A stretch of 20,263 nt of DNA, taken from contig DBUY01000046.1 of the NCBI GenBank assembly GCA_002308435.1, positions 1 through 20,263 on the forward strand. The letters run 5' to 3'. This DNA comes from Proteobacteria bacterium UBA1278. GTDB taxonomy: Bacteria; Pseudomonadota; Gammaproteobacteria; Comchoanobacterales; Comchoanobacteraceae. A program made the translations under genes and the position numbers. Every line of letters starts with the position of its first letter. Positions within the stretch are counted from its first letter, which is position 1. Positions 14,750 through 20,263 of the stretch are shown one piece after another. A model generated the notes under the pieces. The model worked only from the letters and a program-made list of their open reading frames with translations. It did no database searches and was not told the DNA's origin.

Positions 14750-17632
14750 CTAAGACCTTACTGGGGGAACAAAATAAATATCAACATCATCCTGTTGGCT
14801 TACCTCAGAATAAGCGCTGAGTAGAGAGTCTGAAACAGTTGAAACCTTATCACTATCGGCATAATCGCTACTACTTAGCATAGTGGCTGAAACCATGGAT
14901 GAGAGATCCTGACTGAGAACTGAAGTACGCGCCGACTGTGAGAACGTCTCCACGTGGACCGCCAAATGCTTAAGGTGGGGCTCTAATATACCAATCAGGG
15001 CGCTATATGCATAAAAAATTGCACAAGCGACCAATGGGACCATGAGTAAAGGCCATGCCAATGATTGGGTAATCACCAACGCCGCCATTAAAGCAGTGCA
15101 CAACAACAGCACTTTTTCTTGGCCAAGGTTATAGAGAATCGTAGCAGCGGCAATCATAATGACTTGAAATACAGAGATCACAAATCGCGGTAACTGGAAT
15201 ATGGATCTTGTCACAACATGATAGAGACTACGCCCAAGCCGTCGTGCATTTTTTGGCAGGGCAAATCGATGCTGAACAGAAAATGTGGCCATGGATATTT
15301 CCATTGATGATAAGATTATTTCCAGAAACATCAGACACCATCGTAAATGCGCAGAATTTGAAAACACATTTCTATACATCATGTTAGCAAGCAAATGTGA
15401 ACCATAAATCTGACCTGAACCGAAATAGTCAAACAACAGGGCAATGCAACAAATGGTAGAACGATCTTTTTCCTGAGCAGCTCTTAAATGCTCAGTCGTT
15501 GAGGCAACTTGCGGGAATTTTTGTGATGCCTCATCCACGTGATCAAGAAATCGTAAAATTGTCTCTAGAAATTGCGAAGAAGTCTTCAAATAAGAAAAAT
15601 CATCTTTTTGACCTTGAGCAAATGCACGCAAACGAATAAAGTCGTTGAAGTCGGTTGATGTTCGAAATGATCGCTGGAATGCGCCTAGAATATCATTTGA
15701 GAGCGCAGCACAAATCATATCAATAAAATTCATAACAAGTTCTGGGCGCTTAACCGTTTTTTGATTTCCCATTATCTGCTCAATCATAAGCAGCTGATCC
15801 ATGTCCAAACGCACAAATAACTGAGAGCTCAGAAACTCTTTAAAAGCAGGCGTTGATAAACCTGAGATCAGCCCTGCAGAGTGACAAACTGTATTTACCA
15901 AATGAAAAATAGCCCATATAAATGAAGGTGACTCATCAATACATTCCTGATCGTCTATGGATGCTAGCTGCGTCAAGGCCTGACGTAAATTCAATCCATC
16001 GTGAATCGGCAGATCAACATCCTGAAAGTAATCAGAAAGCTTAATGAAGACCCGTGTAATATCAATCTGAGCGTCATGACCATCAGACCAAGAAACATGC
16101 GACATACATTCCCAAACCACGCTCAATATATAGAGGGTTTCATGCACAGGACCACGTGGATTTTGCCCAAGAACAACCACGCGCGCAATATCGCGCAGTA
16201 ACAACATCAACAAAACACGATCTGATCGCGTTGTATTTAAAAAACTAAAAACACGCTCATGATATAAAAGCGGGTAAGCGTCCAGAAAATCACTACGCAA
16301 TATCTGCTGAATACGATTCTCTATCCAGTACGGCGACGGCTGGTGCAAACAAAACAAATCGAAGCACTTCACGACGCGATCGCGAAGACGGTCGTTATTG
16401 GCTAAATGATGCATCATTCGCTGGGTAAATTGTACCAGACGCACGTCATCTAAAAAGTCTCGTTTAAACGATCCTCGGTATACAAGAGGAATAAAATCTG
16501 GCCGCTCTGATAAAACTGCAATTCCACGATCTAATAAACGATATTTCTGAGTCGGTGTGTACGGAGACCGCGCATAATTTAATGTGTCAAAACAATCGAT
16601 CAACCCCCAAAAAAATCGACCATCAAGCGCATTGAGTGCAATTTGCCCCATTTCGAGTGTCGACAAGGTGACTTGCGGGACCTGCGAGACATCAGAACCA
16701 GCATGTGGACGTGGTCTAAAAACGAGCTGGTAGAGCTTACTTGAAGAAATTTCGCGCGGTAAAATACCAGCAGCATGAACAACAACGGCAGAAAAGCGCC
16801 ACATATGATCTGGGATCACCTTATGCATCTCAGCAAGATGACCGATGCCCACTTGATAATACCAACACTCGAATAGTTGGATCGACAAACGATAGATTCC
16901 AATAATTGAACGAACTGTCTCATCAAGTGACTCAAATAATGGACTGTCCACTTCACGTAATGGCTTCAATCCCAAGAATCTGAGCGATTCCTCATACATA
17001 ACCGGAAGCATATTCGCAAGTAACGCAAAATAAGCAATATACTCCAACAGCATGACATGATTATGATCAGCGACATATTCTGACATCCAGGCAATAAACG
17101 CATACAGACTCATCGTTGCAAATAAGTATCGACGTGTTAATAATTCAACGACATTTCCCATAGGACAACTTGGAATATCCGTCAATCGATAATAACCTGA
17201 ACGCAACGTACGCACACAACGGTCGTGGTAGCGCCAGATAAATGGTAAAGCCACGCCATAATACAAAAGCGCACCCGCAGTCTGATCTGGATAATTCATG
17301 ATATTAGGCGACAGCACACCTGGCGCCAGGGTACGACATGATAATGCGATAACCCACAAACCTACGATACGCGTCAAAAAGTAACGCAGATCATTCGGTT
17401 TGTGATATCCATGGTTATGCGCCACCCACCGAGATAATGTGCAATCCTCAGGTTTTGGACGCGCCAATAACCAGCTGATCATCTCATCCGATAAACCAGA
17501 CAACACCTCTACTTCATCAGCACTCAACAGCCGGTACTGATGATACTCAAGCTTAGCTTTCAAGAGCACTGCGTCAGTGACTAAATAGCCTTGTGTTGCA
17601 ACAACATCTTGATCAGGAGTAACCTCAGGCAT
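14750..17632 (-). CDS. Large unrecognised multi-pass membrane protein (about 960 aa)
   Basis: I recognise no family. Counting from ATG 17632 it has 960 residues. A soluble N-terminal part (1 to about 82) is followed by hydrophobic segments at about 85-105, 119-135, 168-187 and 193-213. A long helical, largely soluble region runs to about 810. A second membrane block lies at 814-836 and 841-883. The tail (884-960) is rich in Ser, Asp and Val and ends in VDIYFVPPVRS. The frame stays open to a GTG at 17701, which would add 23 residues (MCRLLHTSG...); ATG 17632 is preferred because the extra segment looks unlike a natural N terminus, but neither start has a ribosome-binding site. Its position tail to tail with the 931-codon gene, similar size and shared layout of helical body, C-terminal membrane block and polar tail suggest that the two work together or share origin. 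Confidence 0.75.
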   Translation of the reverse strand: MPEVTPDQDVVATQGYLVTDAVLLKAKLEYHQYRLLSADEVEVLSGLSDEMISWLLARPKPEDCTLSRWVAHNHGYHKPNDLRYFLTRIVGLWVIALSCRTLAPGVLSPNIMNYPDQTAGALLYYGVALPFIWRYHDRCVRTLRSGYYRLTDIPSCPMGNVVELLTRRYLFATMSLYAFIAWMSEYVADHNHVMLLEYIAYFALLANMLPVMYEESLRFLGLKPLREVDSPLFESLDETVRSIIGIYRLSIQLFECWYYQVGIGHLAEMHKVIPDHMWRFSAVVVHAAGILPREISSSKLYQLVFRPRPHAGSDVSQVPQVTLSTLEMGQIALNALDGRFFWGLIDCFDTLNYARSPYTPTQKYRLLDRGIAVLSERPDFIPLVYRGSFKRDFLDDVRLVQFTQRMMHHLANNDRLRDRVVKCFDLFCLHQPSPYWIENRIQQILRSDFLDAYPLLYHERVFSFLNTTRSDRVLLMLLLRDIARVVVLGQNPRGPVHETLYILSVVWECMSHVSWSDGHDAQIDITRVFIKLSDYFQDVDLPIHDGLNLRQALTQLASIDDQECIDESPSFIWAIFHLVNTVCHSAGLISGLSTPAFKEFLSSQLFVRLDMDQLLMIEQIMGNQKTVKRPELVMNFIDMICAALSNDILGAFQRSFRTSTDFNDFIRLRAFAQGQKDDFSYLKTSSQFLETILRFLDHVDEASQKFPQVASTTEHLRAAQEKDRSTICCIALLFDYFGSGQIYGSHLLANMMYRNVFSNSAHLRWCLMFLEIILSSMEISMATFSVQHRFALPKNARRLGRSLYHVVTRSIFQLPRFVISVFQVIMIAAATILYNLGQEKVLLLCTALMAALVITQSLAWPLLMVPLVACAIFYAYSALIGILEPHLKHLAVHVETFSQSARTSVLSQDLSSMVSATMLSSSDYADSDKVSTVSDSLLSAYSEVSQQDDVDIYFVPPVRS

Positions 17633-17791
17633 GCAAAAGATCAAGTGGGAGAATTCAATAAAATTACCATGGCAACCGCTAGTATGCAATAATCGGCACA
17701 CAGAACCGGTCTACGCAAAAATTAAATTCGGGTTAATATTGATTTATATCTGCATTCACCTCAAAATGAGATTCCATTCAGCAGTAATTAC

Positions 17792-18877
17792 ATGGCATTT
17801 CACAGCAAATACTCAACAAACCTATTCACAGCGCTTATTAGCGTTGAAATTGCCGCTATCTTATTTATTGGTTTTTCGTTAAGAGAATATATTTACCCGG
17901 CCACGTTTGCTGTCATTCTTGTTTATGTTTCTCTACCTGCAATTGAATTTCTTGAGCAAAAATGTCGTCTTCCCAGAGTCATTGCCGTTGGGCTGATTTT
18001 CATCTTTCAACTCCTCATACTCACCACAATTACAGTCCGAGGATTACCTATCCTCTTTAGAGAAATATCTAGTCTATTAAAAACCCTCCCGAGCAGCGCA
18101 CGAAATGTACTCGATGGCATTAATCAACTATCTGAACAATACGGTCTTGGCCTCTCTATGGCCAATGGAGCACTGGAGCAAAAAGTATCTAATTTCTTCC
18201 GTAATCTCGCTCAACTTGACGTCCAAGCACTGCAACGTACTGTTGCCTTTGCTCAAGGTACCGCAAATCAACTCATCAACTATGTCTCTTGGTTTGTGAA
18301 CATTCTACTGGTACCCATCCTATATTTCTTTCTGGGCTTTCATTGTGATCAAATCATCGCTGGCATAGAACGCTACACGCCCACCCGCTATCGCGAAAAA
18401 TTAAGTCATCTTTTGCAAGAATTGAATACCATACTGTCCTGCTTTTTACGAGGACAACTGATGCTCATATTATCATTGGGCACTTGCTACATCATTGCGT
18501 TCAATGCCATTGGGGTGCCGAATGCAACCACACTCGGTGTCGTTACCGGCATATTGAGTTTTATTCCATTTATTGGGTCACTCACGGGCATGACAATAGC
18601 CACCTTGAGTCTTTATGCTACTAAAGCATCAGTCGTTGCTTTTGCTACTCTTGGCGCAGCCTATTTACTTATCGGCACGCTTGAATCTATCATCTTCATC
18701 CCCTACTTTATCGGTAATAGCTTGGGCATGTCGACATTCACCAGCCTAATTGTACTCATTATCGCCACTAAAGAAATCGGGGCAATCGGGTTGATACTCG
18801 GCATACCAATCGCAGCCATCCTAAAACATCTCTTTCTCTCATTTGCTGACCTATGTCGTGCGGAGAAAGTCATCTAA
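17792..18877 (+). CDS. AI-2E family (PerM-like) transporter
   Basis: This 361-residue inner-membrane protein belongs to the AI-2E/PerM family, named after an autoinducer-2 exporter but including many members with other or unknown substrates, among them Na+/H+ antiporters. It shows the family layout: two N-terminal helices (about 12-32 and 34-52, IGFSLREYIYPATFAVILVY), a third helix near 64-84, a long soluble amphipathic segment (85-155), a helix pair around LINYVSWFVNILLVPILYFFLGF, and a C-terminal set of helices beginning GQLMLILSLGTCYIIAF. The conserved GILSFIPFIGSLTGM and IPYFIGNSLGMSTFTSL blocks are clear. The ATG at 17792 has no evident ribosome-binding site. It is divergent from the 960-residue membrane protein gene and convergent with the HIT gene, 24 bases away. 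Confidence 0.92.
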   Translation: MAFHSKYSTNLFTALISVEIAAILFIGFSLREYIYPATFAVILVYVSLPAIEFLEQKCRLPRVIAVGLIFIFQLLILTTITVRGLPILFREISSLLKTLPSSARNVLDGINQLSEQYGLGLSMANGALEQKVSNFFRNLAQLDVQALQRTVAFAQGTANQLINYVSWFVNILLVPILYFFLGFHCDQIIAGIERYTPTRYREKLSHLLQELNTILSCFLRGQLMLILSLGTCYIIAFNAIGVPNATTLGVVTGILSFIPFIGSLTGMTIATLSLYATKASVVAFATLGAAYLLIGTLESIIFIPYFIGNSLGMSTFTSLIVLIIATKEIGAIGLILGIPIAAILKHLFLSFADLCRAEKVI

Positions 18878-18901
18878 ATACATTCTATCCACACACACGA
18901 C

Positions 18902-19255
18902 TCAGCCCGGCGGCCAACCAAGCGACCGCCCACCGATAATGTGGAGGTGCAAGTGAAACACTGTCTGACATGCACCTGCTCCACTATTGACAACCAACCT
19001 AAATGCATCCTCTATTCCCAGTAATTTTGTGATAGCAGGAACTTTACCCATCAGCTTGCCGAGCAAAGGCTGATCTGCTTCATCGACATCAGCCAAGCGA
19101 GGAATACAGCGTTTTGGAATGAGTAACACATGTACAGGGGCAACTGGCTGGATATCACGAAAACATAGACAATCATCGTCTTCGAAAACAATATCAGCCG
19201 GTATCTCTTTACGAATTATTTTGGAAAAAAGTGTTTCCTCATGATTATCAGCCAC
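18902..19255 (-). CDS. HIT family purine nucleoside phosphoramidase (HinT-like)
   Basis: HIT-domain proteins of the HinT branch hydrolyse purine nucleoside phosphoramidates such as AMP-lysine. The protein starts in the family manner, EETLFSKIIRKEIPADIVFEDD, continues with CFRDIQPVAPVHVLLIPKR, and ends with the catalytic histidine triad HLHLHIIGG followed by GRSLGWPPG. The frame also allows a GTG at 19261, but the sequence AGGAGG, which overlaps the stop of the upstream Trm112-like gene, is ideally spaced (5 bases) from GTG 19255, so this start is chosen, giving 117 residues. The spacing of the two genes indicates translational coupling. The histidine triad is intact, so the enzyme is probably active; the physiological substrate is unknown. 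Confidence 0.93.
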   Translation of the reverse strand: MADNHEETLFSKIIRKEIPADIVFEDDDCLCFRDIQPVAPVHVLLIPKRCIPRLADVDEADQPLLGKLMGKVPAITKLLGIEDAFRLVVNSGAGACQTVFHLHLHIIGGRSLGWPPG

Positions 19256-19264
19256 AGTCACCTC

Positions 19265-19459
19265 CTAGTTTTTCAGAGTTGCTAACTCATCATCTGTCAA
19301 ATGACGTGCTTCATCGACTAACATCACCGGCACACCCTCTCGAACTGGATAAGCTAGACGACTCGCAATGCACCATAGTTCACTCTTTGACTCAATCCAA
19401 CGCAACTGACCACCAGTTTGCGGACACACTAAAATTCCCAATAAACGCTTATCAACCAT
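19265..19459 (-). CDS. Trm112/YcaR family small protein
   Basis: This 64-residue protein matches the Trm112-like (YcaR, UPF0434) family: KRLLGILVCPQTGGQLRW at the N terminus, a single further cysteine in ELWCIASRLAYPVREGVPVML, and a short acidic C-terminal helix starting DEARHLTDDE. Eukaryotic Trm112 activates several methyltransferases of the translation apparatus; bacterial members are small zinc-ribbon-like proteins with less defined roles. Only two cysteines are present here, fewer than a full zinc site. The start is ATG 19459. The stop codon overlaps the ribosome-binding site of the HIT gene, so the two form an operon. Confidence 0.9.
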   Translation of the reverse strand: MVDKRLLGILVCPQTGGQLRWIESKSELWCIASRLAYPVREGVPVMLVDEARHLTDDELATLKN

Positions 19460-19471
19460 CTAGACTTCTCG

Positions 19472-19500
19472 TTGACATTGATGCCACGAGCGTATACATT
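19472..19500 (+). promoter_or_regulatory. Promoter of the NUDIX-like gene
   Basis: A perfect TTGACA (19472-19477), a 17-base spacer and TACATT (19495-19500) place a transcription start near 19507. The TTG of the -35 box is also an in-frame potential start codon, so a start downstream (ATG 19526) is more likely. Confidence 0.45.
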
Positions 19501-19525
19501 GAACCTAAACTTATCATATGTTGAT

Positions 19526-20083
19526 ATGCCTGACAACACACCGCAACCAGAGCAGCTCTTACGCGAATACCAAGTCAAATTCCCGGACGAAAGCGCAACA
19601 ATACAAGCCACCAGACACTTTCTGAAAACCATCAAAGAAAACTCAACGACACACGATCAAATAATGGCATCTGCATGGATATTTAATCCCCATACTGGCA
19701 AAGTATTACTCAGAAAAAGTAAAAACGGACTGTACACAGTCGTCCAAGAGGCCATTAACCACCAACAACATGATATTCAACAAGCAACCCTGAATGTCGT
19801 CGCAAAAAAATCTCAGTTAAAGCACCTACAGCTTTATGCAAACGAGCTTTTTCATTTACACATCGCCCTCTCTACATCAGCATCACCGGCAGAGCAGAAA
19901 TTTTACTATTATGATTTCTGCTTTCTTTTGTATACACACGAATCAACGGAGCAAAAGGTGGACAATCAGTCCACTGAATGGGTATCCCCAAGTCAAATAA
20001 AGAATGATGATGCCTACCGCTCAGTTTATGCAGTAGCAAAAAAATGGCAGTTATTCTGCTACGAAAAAGCACCGATTGCTTAA
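19526..20083 (+). CDS. NUDIX-fold protein with a degenerate catalytic box
   Basis: From ATG 19526 this encodes 185 residues. The layout is that of a NUDIX hydrolase group with an N-terminal helical arm (EQLLREYQVKFPDESATIQA), then DQIMASAWIFNPHTGKVLLRKSK, the expected place of the NUDIX box, YYYDFCFLLYTHE and STEWVSPSQI, matching the usual HYDxRFLF and EVxWxxLDEL blocks. The box itself (about residues 78-98) reads HQQHDIQQATLNVVAKKSQLK. The metal-binding Glu and Arg-Glu positions of GX5EX7REUXEEXGU are replaced by Asn, Val, Lys and Gln. Hydrolase activity is therefore unlikely; a binding or regulatory role, or a gene starting to decay, is inferred. The frame runs unbroken. Upstream TTG 19472 and ATG 19481 are also in frame, but they lie in or just behind a good promoter. 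No ribosome-binding site is visible. Confidence 0.7.
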   Translation: MPDNTPQPEQLLREYQVKFPDESATIQATRHFLKTIKENSTTHDQIMASAWIFNPHTGKVLLRKSKNGLYTVVQEAINHQQHDIQQATLNVVAKKSQLKHLQLYANELFHLHIALSTSASPAEQKFYYYDFCFLLYTHESTEQKVDNQSTEWVSPSQIKNDDAYRSVYAVAKKWQLFCYEKAPIA

Positions 20084-20103
20084 TCAACAGATACGATAAA
20101 ACG

Positions 20104-20130
20104 ATAAAAGGCCGCATAGCGACCCTTTAT
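20104..20130. terminator. Bidirectional hairpin terminator
   Basis: An inverted repeat runs from ATAAA (20104) through GG-CGC, a 3-base ATA loop, GCG-CC, to TTTAT (20130), with two mismatched positions in the stem. It sits between the 3' ends of two convergent genes (20083 and 20146), with A-rich and T-rich sides on each strand, as expected for a terminator serving both. Confidence 0.5.
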
Positions 20131-20145
20131 CCAAGCATATTACCG

Positions 20146-20262
20146 CTACTGAGTGTCTACTGATGCAGTACTATCAGTTGAGTCTGATGCAGCAGGCGCT
20201 GGTGCAACAGGTGTGACAGACGATGTATCCATTGACGAAGCGTCTGTTGTCGGGGCTGGTGC
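20146..20262 (-). CDS. C-terminal end of a Pro/Ala/Ser/Thr-rich protein (partial)
   Basis: Only the last 38 codons are in the window; the gene continues beyond the right edge. The reading frame ends at TAG 20146-20148 and is made almost wholly of Ala, Pro, Ser, Thr and Asp, with two imperfect 19-residue units that both begin APAP. This is typical of a flexible tail or linker in a surface protein, lipoprotein or histone-like protein, but nothing upstream is visible to decide. No membrane segment or domain can be seen. The frame is chosen because it is open to the edge, starts after a clear stop, and has the expected low-complexity composition. Confidence 0.55.
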   Translation of the reverse strand, partial: APAPTTDASSMDTSSVTPVAPAPAASDSTDSTASVDTQ

Positions 20263-20263
20263 A

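Noticed and set aside
17633..17701. The GTG-initiated N-terminal extension of the 960-residue protein
   Set aside because: No ribosome-binding site, GTG start, and an atypical sequence; it remains possible, but the ATG at 17632 is preferred.
9941..17722. The 13-mer tctacgcaaaaat at 9941, 10384 and 17710
   Set aside because: One copy is inside a coding region with a normal translation, the flanks do not match, and several chance 13-base matches are expected in 20 kb.

Overview
The window looks like a chromosome segment of a gammaproteobacterium. The supporting genes are gammaproteobacterial in type and order: lptD-surA-rsmA, and a bamE/ratA/smpB cluster. Composition looks moderately AT-rich by eye. 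SurA is reduced, SecA lacks its usual C-terminal zinc domain, and pdxA, apaG and apaH are absent from the surA-rsmA neighbourhood. Two very large unrecognised membrane proteins are present. Together these fit a host-associated lineage, perhaps Coxiellaceae/Legionellales-like, but that placement is inference. I see no tRNA, rRNA, tmRNA, CRISPR array, insertion sequence or phage gene.

Layout. The 3' part of secA (+) enters from the left edge. It converges on a minus-strand DUF4389 membrane protein gene; the 326 bases between them are a diverged tandem duplication with a period of about 190 bp. Next, all on the minus strand, come coaE, a DUF3431 protein, rsmA and surA. These four are packed as one operon behind a near-consensus promoter upstream of surA. 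lptD and a large porin follow, also on the minus strand. A divergent promoter region separates the porin from a plus-strand FMN-binding oxidase-fold gene, which is followed by the bamE lipoprotein gene. ratA (-) and smpB (+) are divergent. Two giant genes of unknown function (931 codons on +, about 960 codons on -) then converge tail to tail. The right part holds an AI-2E family permease (+), a HIT hydrolase and a Trm112-like protein (an overlapping minus-strand pair), a NUDIX-fold gene whose catalytic box has decayed (+), a bidirectional terminator, and the Pro/Ala/Ser/Thr-rich end of a further minus-strand gene.

How the genes work together. Several serve the envelope. SecA drives export; SurA and BamE serve outer-membrane protein assembly; LptD is the LPS translocon; the porin is a likely client of both. 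RsmA, SmpB, RatA and Trm112 concern ribosomes and translation. The least explained content is the pair of giant membrane proteins, the tandem duplication at the secA end, the DUF3431 gene inside the surA-rsmA-coaE operon, and the NUDIX-like protein without a catalytic box.
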